Below are positions 1-8,234 of a stretch of DNA of 64,000 bases, one piece after another; position 1 is the first letter of the stretch, and each line of letters opens with the position of its first letter. This stretch comes from JADJGC01 sp964617645 (lineage in GTDB: Bacteria > Zixibacteria > MSB-5A5 > CAIYYT01), in NCBI GenBank assembly GCA_964617645.1, contig CAZTYE010000001.1:434001-498000 (forward strand). Reading direction: 5' to 3'. The notes under the pieces were generated by a model. That model was given only the letters and a program-made list of their open reading frames with translations. It was not told where the DNA came from and did no database searches. A program made the position numbers and the translations under genes.

Positions 1-894
1 ACGGGCACCGAGATCTTTGTCGAGTTCGGCGGGCTGCGCAACGCGCTGGATCCACGCACGTCGGGGAGCATCATCCCCTTCGACCAACCGCTGGCGCGGT
101 TCAATTCCCTCGGGGTATCGTGGCGGGCCAGTCAGCGCATTTACCTCGGCTTTGCTCTCTCGCATCCAAATCAATATCGCGTGCGATGGGAGCTGACGGA
201 GACTACTTACGAGTACTTTGTTGGTGCGGAAACATACATCGGCCGCGTTGATGTCGGTGTATGGGAGTTGACCTCCGCGGCGGCATACCGGCTCAGCGAG
301 GAGCTGGCCGTTGGTGGAGCCGTGGCGCTCCATCACCATCGAGTTGACAGCGACTTTATCGAAGGAAAAAACATCCTCACTTACAAAGCCAGAGCCAATG
401 CTTTGGCGTTGAGGCTCGGGTGGCTGATTGAATTTCCGTCGTTTTCGTGTGGCTTCTTCGCTCGTAGCGGATTCGATCTTGATCTGAGCTACCGCAATCC
501 GGACGGCGAAACGGCCTGGCAGACAACAGCGCGGCTTCCCGTCGAAATCGGTGTCGGACTCGACTGGCGCAAGACGATCAGTCTGGAGTACAGCCGCATT
601 TTCGTTGACGGCGATAAGCAGGACATCAACGTCTTCGGCGGAGGTGTTCGTGCTGCGATGGCGCGAAGCCGGGAGTTCGGCACGCTCAATGCTGCCATTG
701 GCCTTCGCTATCGCGTACTACCGGACAACTTCCTCATGAATCGGCCTGACCAGACATTCATCAATTGCGGTCTGGAATTGGCAAAAGACGACTACAAAGT
801 GGCGCTGACCTTGATTAACGGTCATTGGCTAAGCAACGAAGCTGTGCGCGTCTCCGAATTGCTACTATCATTGCGTCGATCTTTCGGCGCCTGA
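1..894 (+). CDS. Outer-membrane beta-barrel-like protein, 5' truncated
   Basis: The reading frame is open from the first base of the window, so the N-terminus and any signal peptide are missing; 297 codons remain before TGA. The visible protein is made of alternating short amphipathic strands rich in Tyr, Phe, Arg and Gly, separated by charged turns. It ends in a strand-like segment (LLLSLRRSF) close to the C-terminus, which resembles an outer-membrane barrel whose last strand ends in Phe. No enzymatic motif is visible. It is followed by 113 non-coding bases and then pyruvate kinase. The family is not recognised with certainty; a transporter or surface porin-like role is only inference from composition. 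Confidence 0.6.
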   Translation, partial: TGTEIFVEFGGLRNALDPRTSGSIIPFDQPLARFNSLGVSWRASQRIYLGFALSHPNQYRVRWELTETTYEYFVGAETYIGRVDVGVWELTSAAAYRLSEELAVGGAVALHHHRVDSDFIEGKNILTYKARANALALRLGWLIEFPSFSCGFFARSGFDLDLSYRNPDGETAWQTTARLPVEIGVGLDWRKTISLEYSRIFVDGDKQDINVFGGGVRAAMARSREFGTLNAAIGLRYRVLPDNFLMNRPDQTFINCGLELAKDDYKVALTLINGHWLSNEAVRVSELLLSLRRSFGA

Positions 895-1007
895 GCCGAC
901 TCGAGACAAGAATCACGCCGTCACCCGCTCAGATTCGGTTTCGTGCGTCGGCGGCGTTGTGGTTTAGTTCTTGTTGACACGTCCGCGACAATCACGTCAT
1001 TGCGGAC

Positions 1008-2450
1008 ATGAAGGACAACGAAGTTCTCCCGCTCCCGCTGACTAAAATCATCGCCACTCTCGGTCCGGCCAGCGCTGAAGAAGCCATCATCGAGCAGCTT
1101 GTCATCGCCGGCGCTTCGATTTTCCGCCTCAATTTCTCGCACGGATCGCACGACTTTCACCGGCAGTTGATTCGCCGAATTCGCCGGGTGTCGCGCCGAC
1201 TTCGACGACCGGTCGGGATTCTTCAGGACCTCTCCGGACCAAAAATCCGCGTTGGACGCATTGAGGGCGGCGCCGTAACAATTGCCGAGGGCGCTACGAT
1301 TCGCATCACCTGCGACGAAGTGATCGGCAACGCCTCGCTAATCAGCGCCACGCCGGCAGAGTTGATTCCCGACCTGCGCAAGGGCGATCGCATTTTCATC
1401 GATGACGGGCTGTTGCGACTCGAGGTGGCCCGCGGCGGTAAAAGCGTGATTGAGGCGACTGTGATCAAAGGCGGCATCTTGCGCGAACGCAAGGGCATCA
1501 ATTTGCCGCAGGCGACCCTGACGCTTCCGGCGCTGACCGACAAGGACCGCAGCGATTTGGAGTTTGGGTTGTCTCAGAACGTCGATTTCGTGGCGCTCTC
1601 ATTTGTGCGCTCGGCAATCGACATAGCGCAGTTGCGCGTCGAGATCGAGCGCCACGGCATGGCCACTCCCATCGTCGCCAAACTGGAGAAGCCGCAGGCC
1701 ATTCGCAATCTTGGCGACATCTTGCAGGCCGCCGACGCCGTGATGATCGCGCGCGGCGACTTGGGGGTCGAGATGCCGATTGACGAAGTGCCGATGTTGC
1801 AGAAGCGAATCATCGCGGCGGCCACCGAGTACAACAAGCCGGTGATTACGGCGACGCAAATGCTGGAATCGATGACCCATAACCTGACGCCGACCCGTGC
1901 CGAAGTTTCCGATGTTGCCAACGCGATACAGGATGGCAGCGACTGCGTGATGCTCTCGGCGGAAACGGCCGCCGGCGAGTATCCGGTCGAAAGCGTCGCC
2001 ATGATGGCACAGATTGCGCGCACGACCGAATTGCGGATGCGGGAGCGCCTTGAGCCGAAATTCGATCTTGTCGGCCGACCGGCAATCGAGTTTGCCGTGG
2101 CCGTGGCCGAATCGGCAGTGGCGATGGCCGGCGGTATCGATGCCCGGCTCATCGCCTGTTTCACGCAGACCGGGCTGTCGGCGCGACTAGTGTCGAAACA
2201 GAAATCAACCACACCGATCTACGCCTTCACGCCGCATGACGAAATCGTCAATCGACTCACGATCCTGCGCGGCGTACAGCCGATTAAGGTGGCGCACTTC
2301 AAGTCGGTCGATCACATGATCTTTGACGTCGAACAGTTGCTCCGGCAGCGCAACCTCGCGGTTGCCGGGGATCGCATCGTAATCATCGCCTCGGCGCCGG
2401 TGAACCTCCACGGCGACACCAATATGCTCAAGCTCCACACGATTACCTGA
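1008..2450 (+). CDS. pyk: Pyruvate kinase
   Basis: Converts phosphoenolpyruvate and ADP to pyruvate and ATP, the last step of glycolysis, in the cytoplasm. The 480 residues match the family length. Visible are the N-terminal barrel start with NFSHGSHDFH (about 42-51), the B domain from about 75 to 170, the catalytic-lysine region AKLEKPQ (224-230), the metal/PEP site MIARGDLGVE (246-255), the signature TQMLESM (283-289), and a C-terminal regulatory domain from about 345 onward. The ATG has no Shine-Dalgarno sequence. A perfect TTGACA lies at 974-979, but the matching -10 region (997-1002) is poor, so the promoter is uncertain and the mRNA may be leaderless. It is not linked to the glycolytic operon at 20-25 kb. 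Confidence 0.97.
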   Translation: MKDNEVLPLPLTKIIATLGPASAEEAIIEQLVIAGASIFRLNFSHGSHDFHRQLIRRIRRVSRRLRRPVGILQDLSGPKIRVGRIEGGAVTIAEGATIRITCDEVIGNASLISATPAELIPDLRKGDRIFIDDGLLRLEVARGGKSVIEATVIKGGILRERKGINLPQATLTLPALTDKDRSDLEFGLSQNVDFVALSFVRSAIDIAQLRVEIERHGMATPIVAKLEKPQAIRNLGDILQAADAVMIARGDLGVEMPIDEVPMLQKRIIAAATEYNKPVITATQMLESMTHNLTPTRAEVSDVANAIQDGSDCVMLSAETAAGEYPVESVAMMAQIARTTELRMRERLEPKFDLVGRPAIEFAVAVAESAVAMAGGIDARLIACFTQTGLSARLVSKQKSTTPIYAFTPHDEIVNRLTILRGVQPIKVAHFKSVDHMIFDVEQLLRQRNLAVAGDRIVIIASAPVNLHGDTNMLKLHTIT

Positions 2451-2463
2451 AACCATTTAGGTG

Positions 2464-2492
2464 TTTACCGTCGACGTTCTTTGCGCTATATT
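2464..2492 (+). promoter_or_regulatory. Candidate leaderless promoter of the AHA1-like gene
   Basis: A TTTACC box (2464-2469), a 17-bp spacer and TATATT (2487-2492) lie directly upstream of the ATG at 2501. Only 8 bases separate the -10 box from the ATG and no Shine-Dalgarno is present. Transcription would therefore start at, or one or two bases before, the start codon. The same spacing is seen at 17339 and 25150, and nearly the same at 59000. Confidence 0.5.
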
Positions 2493-2500
2493 CCGGCCCG

Positions 2501-3385
2501 ATGCCGTCAACACGCCGCCGCATACGTCTTAAGATCCGCCTCGACGCCGACCCCCTCAAAATTTGGGACGCGGTGGTCAATCCACGTAAGCTGTCAATCT
2601 GGTTCTGCAATCGCGCCGAGGTCAATCTCAAACTGCGCGGCGCCGTACATTTCTCCGGCGAAAACTGCGCCGCGACGACGTTTCCGGAGAAGGAAATCAA
2701 AGGGCAGATTCTCGACCTCGATCCCAATCGCCTCCTGAAGTTCACCTGGCCGCTGGCCAAGTCGGAATCGGAAGTCACATTTCAGATCGATGACAGGGGA
2801 CGCGGCTGCGACTTTCTCGTGACGCATGATCGATTGCCCGAACGGACGCTGATGATGGATGCTTGGATCATTGCGCTTTACAATCTGCAAGGACTGATCG
2901 CCACGCAGCGGCCGGTTTATCGCTTAGACTACAGCCGTCTCGATCGGGGTACGATCCGGCGTGAGCTGTTCTTTGACGTCTTGCCGCCAGTGGTTTACCG
3001 GGCGTTGACCAATCAACGGGACTTGCGCATTTGGTTTGCCGAAAGTGCCGAAGTCGAAGCGGTAGTCGAAGGCAAGTATACAACGGGTTGGCGTGGCGCA
3101 GGCGGTGAACCCGCCGGTCCAACCCGGATTCTTGAACTCGTCGAAAATCGCAAACTCGTCTATGACTGGTCGTATCCCGGCGAGACGAGCGGCGACGTAG
3201 TTTCATGGGAACTCTTGCGCATCGGTGAAAAAACACGCGTCACGCTGAAGCACAGCGGATTTCCGCCGGATGCCACAAACAAGTCTCACACACAAGGCTG
3301 GCACGCCTACATGCTGATTCTCAAAGGCTACTGCGAATCGGGCGGGCAAGTAGCGCACACGGTTATTGAAGGCGACTGGAATTAG
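2501..3385 (+). CDS. Tandem SRPBCC (AHA1-like) domain protein
   Basis: A 294-residue cytoplasmic protein that appears to contain two successive START/Bet v1-like (SRPBCC, activator-of-Hsp90-ATPase-type) domains, roughly 8-140 and 150-285. Each opens with the typical helix-grip pattern: a strand with basic residues, then a segment such as IWDAVVNPRKLSIWF or VYRALTNQRDLRIWF in which a hydrophobic residue precedes a W. The second half also shows the characteristic TGW and VSWELL strands. The family binds hydrophobic ligands or cochaperone partners; the ligand here cannot be read from sequence. The start ATG is 8 bases after a TATATT box with no ribosome-binding site. Its 3' end converges with the sugar transferase gene. 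Confidence 0.8.
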   Translation: MPSTRRRIRLKIRLDADPLKIWDAVVNPRKLSIWFCNRAEVNLKLRGAVHFSGENCAATTFPEKEIKGQILDLDPNRLLKFTWPLAKSESEVTFQIDDRGRGCDFLVTHDRLPERTLMMDAWIIALYNLQGLIATQRPVYRLDYSRLDRGTIRRELFFDVLPPVVYRALTNQRDLRIWFAESAEVEAVVEGKYTTGWRGAGGEPAGPTRILELVENRKLVYDWSYPGETSGDVVSWELLRIGEKTRVTLKHSGFPPDATNKSHTQGWHAYMLILKGYCESGGQVAHTVIEGDWN

Positions 3386-3391
3386 CTTCGT

Positions 3392-3408
3392 CGCGGGTGC
3401 GACCCGCG
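3392..3408. terminator. Hairpin between convergent genes
   Basis: A perfect 7-bp stem, CGCGGGT (3392-3398) with ACCCGCG (3402-3408) around a 3-base loop, lies in the 29-base gap between the convergent genes ending at 3385 and 3415. No U-tract follows on either strand, so its role as a terminator is tentative. Confidence 0.35.
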
Positions 3409-3414
3409 CCGCGT

Positions 3415-4830
3415 TCAGCGGCCGGTGGCGTTAATGACAGCGGGAATTGTGCGCAGCAGAATTTTGGCGTCGAGCGCCAGTGACCAATTGTCGATATACT
3501 CCAGATCCTGAAGCATCCACTTCTCGAACGAGCAGTCGTTACGTTCGCCGACTTGCCACAAGCAGGTCAATCCGGGACGCATTGACAGTTTGCGGCGCTG
3601 CCAGAGATCGTAGCGGCTCACTTCCTCCGGCAGCGGCGGTCGCGGCCCGACCAGCGACATCTCCCCGCGCAGGATGTTGATGAGTTGCGGCAATTCATCC
3701 AGCGAGAGTTTGCGCAAGATACGCCCGACCGGTGTCACGCGCGGATCGAGTTTGATCTTGAACGCTGGTCCGTCCATTTCATTGACAGTTTTCAGCGAGT
3801 CCTTTAACCGTTCGGCATCTGCCACCATCGTGCGGAACTTGATCATTTCAAAACGCCGTCCATGCAATCCGCAGCGAACCTGCCGGAAAAATATCGGACC
3901 GGGTGAAGACCGCTTTATCGCCGCTGCGATTGCCACGAAAAACGGCGCCAGCAAGATCAACCCAACTCCGGCCGCTACGCGATCAATGGTCGACTTTGCC
4001 AGCAGTGCCAGTCCCGGCTCGGGAGTGCGACTGTACATTATGGCCGGTCGACCGGCAAAGTCGATTACCTGATGGCGCGCCGGTTGCAGTTCCAGAAAAT
4101 CCGCCTGTAGACAAACCTGCGCGCCCATCCGTTCGCAAACTGCCATCGCAGAATGAATACTGTCGATCAGCGACGCCGGCGCGGAGAACATGACGATGTC
4201 GACATGATTTTTCTTGACGACTTCCGGCAAGTCGCCCAGGCGTCCGACGAGCGGGATATCGCGATAACGATACCACGGACCGTCAGCGTCGACGATGACC
4301 AATCCGACAACCTCCATTCCCCATTGCGGCGCGGCGGCGATTGAATCGACGACTTCCCGCACGCGATCGCGCGTGCCGACGACAAGCGTCTTCTGCTTGT
4401 TGCGCCCACGGGCACGGAAGTGGTGCAGGATCTTCAGCAGCGTGACTCGCGTCAGTAGCAGCCCCGCACCCTGCAGCGTCATAAACGTTAGGAATTGGGA
4501 CCGCGGCAACGGCGGAAGTTTAGTCAAGTAGACTAATGCCAAAAGCGTACCACCGGCCCCGAGTGTCAAAATTGCGGATTCGCGCGCAAAATCCCGGATG
4601 GTGCGCAATCGATAGATGTAGCGCTCATCGCGCAGATAAACGCAGGCCGCCAACGACAACAGCGCCAGGGCCGCCTGCATCCGGTGATGTTCGAAAGCCG
4701 GTCCCCAGCGCCATGCCTGACCGTGTATCGCTTCGCTAATCAGTGTCGCCGCGACGAACGCCGTGAGCGTGAGCAGCAGATCGACCGCGAAATTCGCTCG
4801 GCGCAATCGGCTAACATGACGGCGCAGCAT
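3415..4830 (-). CDS. Polyprenyl-phosphate sugar-1-phosphate transferase (exopolysaccharide initiating enzyme)
   Basis: Likely transfers a sugar-1-phosphate from a nucleotide sugar to undecaprenyl phosphate in the inner membrane, starting repeat-unit synthesis. The 471 residues have the standard polyisoprenyl-phosphate hexose-1-phosphate transferase layout. An N-terminal block of membrane segments (about 15-135) is followed by a Rossmann-like cytoplasmic region starting TLVVGTRDRV. Another membrane segment (LILLAPFFVAIAAAI) leads into the catalytic domain with KFRTMV, KLSLDELPQL and SLVGPRPP, the signature of the bacterial sugar transferase family. It is the last gene of the minus-strand polysaccharide locus; its ATG lies 9 bases after the preceding glycosyltransferase stop. 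The sugar specificity cannot be inferred. Confidence 0.92.
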   Translation of the reverse strand: MLRRHVSRLRRANFAVDLLLTLTAFVAATLISEAIHGQAWRWGPAFEHHRMQAALALLSLAACVYLRDERYIYRLRTIRDFARESAILTLGAGGTLLALVYLTKLPPLPRSQFLTFMTLQGAGLLLTRVTLLKILHHFRARGRNKQKTLVVGTRDRVREVVDSIAAAPQWGMEVVGLVIVDADGPWYRYRDIPLVGRLGDLPEVVKKNHVDIVMFSAPASLIDSIHSAMAVCERMGAQVCLQADFLELQPARHQVIDFAGRPAIMYSRTPEPGLALLAKSTIDRVAAGVGLILLAPFFVAIAAAIKRSSPGPIFFRQVRCGLHGRRFEMIKFRTMVADAERLKDSLKTVNEMDGPAFKIKLDPRVTPVGRILRKLSLDELPQLINILRGEMSLVGPRPPLPEEVSRYDLWQRRKLSMRPGLTCLWQVGERNDCSFEKWMLQDLEYIDNWSLALDAKILLRTIPAVINATGR

Positions 4831-4839
4831 CAGGCCTGA

Positions 4840-6072
4840 TCACTTTCCCTGCACCGCGTCCAACGCGGCGAGATAACGCTCGGCAAGCGTGGCGTGTCGA
4901 CAGTTTTCACGGGCAAACTCACGGCCGTTGGCGCCCAGTTGTGACGCCCGTTCACGGTCGCTTGCCAGCGCCATGATTTTCTGCGATAGGTCGTCGGCGT
5001 CGTCGGGTATAACAGCAAGTCCGGCGTGAGCCGATTCAACCAATCGGCGCGATTCGCCTTCAGCCCCGATGAGCATCGGCTTTCCGGCGGCCATCACTTC
5101 GTAAATTTTTGACGGTATGTTCTTCGTAAAAAGCTCGGCGCGCCGCAGTGGCACAAGACAGAGATCCGATGCGGCATAGTACTCGGCAATCCGCGAACGC
5201 GGCTGCTGCGGCACGAAAGTAATATTGTCGAGCCGGCGCGCACGCGCCCTTTCGATCAATGATTGACGTTCGGCGCCGTCACCGACGAACACAAAACGAA
5301 TGCTGCGCTTTTCGCGTAACCTTTCCGCAGCCTCAATCACAGTGCCGAGATTGTGCGCCATTCCGTGGGTGCCGATGTAAGACACGAGAAACCGGTCGTC
5401 TCCGCCGCTCTCCCGGCGTACGGCGCGGCTGTCACGTACTTGCGCGAAGTGATCGAAATCGACGCCGTTGGGGATCAACACCATCTTGGCGCGGGGAACA
5501 CCGCGGCGGCTGAGATCGTCAATGGTGCCCTGCGCAACGGCGACGATAAGAGCAGCTTTGCGATAAAGGAACAATTCGATCTTCTCCAGCAACTTGACAA
5601 CTCGGCCGCGTTTCATCGCGCCGACGGCGACGATTTCCTCCGGCCAAATGTCCCGCACTTCAAAGATGAACGGAATCCGCTTGCAGCGACTGATGATGTA
5701 TCCGGCGATAGCCACGAAGAATTGCGGCGATGTCGCGATCACAGCGTCGACCTTGCGTATCGCCAGCAGTCCCACCAACGTGGCGGACATCATGAACGAC
5801 AAGTAGTTCATGATCCGCTTCACAAAACCCTTGTTGGGCGCCGCGAACACATAGGCGCGACGAATATCGATGCCGTCAAGCGTTACTCTTTGATAGAGCC
5901 TTCCCCGGTACTCTGGCGGGATTATGCCGCTGGGATGATTCGGAAACCCCGTGAGCACGGTGACTTGCCGCCCGGAATCCGTCCACGCCCGCGCAAACTG
6001 CGATACGCGAACCGCTGGAGCGTTGACTTCCGGTGGATAATAGTGACTAATGTAAAGAATGCGCTTTGTCAT
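4840..6072 (-). CDS. Glycosyltransferase family 4 protein (WbuB-like)
   Basis: A 410-residue GT-B-fold glycosyltransferase. The N-terminus KRILYISHYYPPEVNAPAVR is typical of WbuB/WcaI-like enzymes that build O-antigen or exopolysaccharide on a lipid carrier. The C-terminal half has FVGDGAE, then FVPQQPR and a donor-site region ASDLCLVPLRR...PSKIYEVMAAGKPML. I chose the ATG at 6072, where the conserved family start begins and a GGGG-rich stretch precedes it. A longer frame upstream would run into the oxidoreductase gene. The start is 17 bases beyond the stop of the oxidoreductase, so co-transcription is likely. Acceptor and donor are unknown. Confidence 0.9.
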   Translation of the reverse strand: MTKRILYISHYYPPEVNAPAVRVSQFARAWTDSGRQVTVLTGFPNHPSGIIPPEYRGRLYQRVTLDGIDIRRAYVFAAPNKGFVKRIMNYLSFMMSATLVGLLAIRKVDAVIATSPQFFVAIAGYIISRCKRIPFIFEVRDIWPEEIVAVGAMKRGRVVKLLEKIELFLYRKAALIVAVAQGTIDDLSRRGVPRAKMVLIPNGVDFDHFAQVRDSRAVRRESGGDDRFLVSYIGTHGMAHNLGTVIEAAERLREKRSIRFVFVGDGAERQSLIERARARRLDNITFVPQQPRSRIAEYYAASDLCLVPLRRAELFTKNIPSKIYEVMAAGKPMLIGAEGESRRLVESAHAGLAVIPDDADDLSQKIMALASDRERASQLGANGREFARENCRHATLAERYLAALDAVQGK

Positions 6073-6089
6073 AATCAGCCCCAATCTTG

Positions 6090-8234
6090 TCAGTCGATTG
6101 TTATCGGAGCGCCGATCGACAAGGATCGCTTGCACTCCAGGGTCACCAGAGTCGAATAACCATAAGATTCGCGCAGGGTCGCGCTTTGGCCTTGCCGAAT
6201 GGCCGTCGCAAACTGGGTAATTTCCGCAGCGACGCCCTTGTCCTGTGTCCCCTTCCAAATCACTCGCTGGCGACCGTCGCTGGCTTGAGTTAGTCGGCGA
6301 AAATCATCAAGCGCCAAAACTTCGCCGCCGCAAAAAACTTGCATCGTTTCCTTCGGAAGGCTGCGGTCGCCCATCGCTGTGTAAATGACCGACGCCACCG
6401 AGCCATCGCGATAACGCAACTGGATCTGAAAGTTCTCGGCGGCGCTGTGTTTTCCCTTTGCTTCCGAAACTGCGACCGTACTCACTGATATCGCGGACGA
6501 CTCGAGCAGGTGCGCGATCAGGTCGATGAAGTGGCAGCATTCGCCAAGAATACGGCCGCCACCAATCGTATCGTCCTGCATCCAGTGATCTTTAGGCGCT
6601 TGGCCGGCGTTGATCGTGTAGCTGATCACGGCCGGAGTGGTACGGGCAGCGAGGCACTTCTTCATGGTACCGACGCTCGGAGCGAAACGGCGATTGAACC
6701 CGACCATCAGAACGCGGTCACTCTTGTTCGCCACATCTATGATCTCGGCAAGTTCTTCGTGCGTCAAACACAGCGGTTTCTCCACGAAAACATGCTTGCC
6801 GGCCCGCAGCGCGGCGATGACAGACGCAGCGTGGCGGTTGTGCGGCGTGGCAATCAGAACGGCATCGATTGCTGCATCGGATAGCAACTCTTGCTCCGAC
6901 TGCGCGAGGTTGGTAAAGCGAAAGCGGTCGCCTATAAATCGCGCTCTGTGCGGAGTCGCCGTGTACAGGCTCGAGAGCGTGAAATCGGAATTCTTCTTTA
7001 CCGCCGGCAGAAGCACGCCCGCGCCGAAATTGCCGGCGCCGCAGACACCGAGCGATATTTTTCCCTCGAGCTTTCGTGAAGTCGCTGTTCCGGCATGCAG
7101 CGCCGACGTCCGTTGCGCCGTGGGGTACCGCAGCAATATGCCCAGCACTTTCTCGGCGCTAATGCGGGCGAAAGCTTCGTGGGCAGATTCGATATCATAG
7201 GTCTCCGTAATCAGTGACTTCACATCGATCCGTCCGGCCGCCACCAGCTCAAGAAACGCCTGCATATTGCGGTTCTCCGTCCAGCGAACATATCCGACCG
7301 GATAATCCTCACCGCGCTCCTCGTATCGCGAATCATAGCGGCCGGGTCCATATGATCGCGACAATGACACTGACAGTTCTTTGCCGTAGAACTCGCGACG
7401 GGGAAGATCCATTGCCACGTCGCCGACGATCGCGAGGCGGGCGCGATCACGGGCGATTTTGCCGGCGAACTCAACTGGCTGGTTGGACTTGGCCGCAGCG
7501 GTGATGATCACCGCGTCGACGCCGATCCCTTGCGTAAATTGGCGAATGGCTCGTTCGGCATTCGCGCGACTCGGATTCACCGTCAGCGACGGAGCAAAAC
7601 GCGCGGCTTGTTCGAGCCGGGCGTCATCGATATCGATTGCCACGGTTTGGCAGCCGTTGGCGTGCAGAAGCTGCAGCGTGATTTGGCCGAGCAAGCCGAG
7701 GCCAATGACTGCGACGCGTTCACCGATCGTCGGCTGCGCCCGGCGCACACCCCACAGTGCGATCGCGCCCAGGGTGACAAATGCGCCTTCTTCAAATGAC
7801 AGCGTCGCCGGCAATGGTGTGGCGAGGTTTTTCGGAACGAATATCCGATCGGCATGGCTGGCATAGCCGAATCCGGCGCAAGCAACACGGTCGCCGACGG
7901 CGAATTCGCTAACGTTCTCGGAAACCTCAACGACAACCCCTGCGGAGCTATAGCCAAGCGGTATCGGCGCAGCCAGGCGCAGGCGCACTTTGTTTAGTGT
8001 CGCGAGCAATCCTTCGGTACGGATCTTCTCAATGACCTGGCGCACCAAATCCGGCCGCGAATGCGCCTTGCCGACCAGGCTCTGTTCGGCCAAGTCGATA
8101 ATCGCGCGTTCAGTGCCGGCAGAGATCAGCGAGTATCTATTCGCGACAACGATTCCGCCGCTCTTACAGGTTGGCGCCGGGCAATCGGCAATTTTCAAGC
8201 CGCCGCGCTTCGGGTACTGGAGTACTTGCTTCAT
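6090..8234 (-). CDS. Fused two-domain oxidoreductase (MDR alcohol dehydrogenase-like + Gfo/Idh/MocA)
   Basis: A 714-residue protein made of two NAD(P)-dependent modules. Residues 1 to about 370 are a medium-chain dehydrogenase/reductase with Rossmann motif GLGLLGQ (178-184), but without the GHE zinc-site motif or the four-cysteine structural zinc lobe of classical alcohol dehydrogenases. Residues about 391-714 are a Gfo/Idh/MocA oxidoreductase with GAGNFG (399-404) and EKPL (485-488), the lysine of which is catalytic in that family. This fusion is a known architecture in bacterial polysaccharide loci, presumably acting on a sugar intermediate. It overlaps the upstream glycosyltransferase by 4 bases (ATGA), indicating translational coupling. 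Confidence 0.88.
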   Translation of the reverse strand: MKQVLQYPKRGGLKIADCPAPTCKSGGIVVANRYSLISAGTERAIIDLAEQSLVGKAHSRPDLVRQVIEKIRTEGLLATLNKVRLRLAAPIPLGYSSAGVVVEVSENVSEFAVGDRVACAGFGYASHADRIFVPKNLATPLPATLSFEEGAFVTLGAIALWGVRRAQPTIGERVAVIGLGLLGQITLQLLHANGCQTVAIDIDDARLEQAARFAPSLTVNPSRANAERAIRQFTQGIGVDAVIITAAAKSNQPVEFAGKIARDRARLAIVGDVAMDLPRREFYGKELSVSLSRSYGPGRYDSRYEERGEDYPVGYVRWTENRNMQAFLELVAAGRIDVKSLITETYDIESAHEAFARISAEKVLGILLRYPTAQRTSALHAGTATSRKLEGKISLGVCGAGNFGAGVLLPAVKKNSDFTLSSLYTATPHRARFIGDRFRFTNLAQSEQELLSDAAIDAVLIATPHNRHAASVIAALRAGKHVFVEKPLCLTHEELAEIIDVANKSDRVLMVGFNRRFAPSVGTMKKCLAARTTPAVISYTINAGQAPKDHWMQDDTIGGGRILGECCHFIDLIAHLLESSAISVSTVAVSEAKGKHSAAENFQIQLRYRDGSVASVIYTAMGDRSLPKETMQVFCGGEVLALDDFRRLTQASDGRQRVIWKGTQDKGVAAEITQFATAIRQGQSATLRESYGYSTLVTLECKRSLSIGAPITID

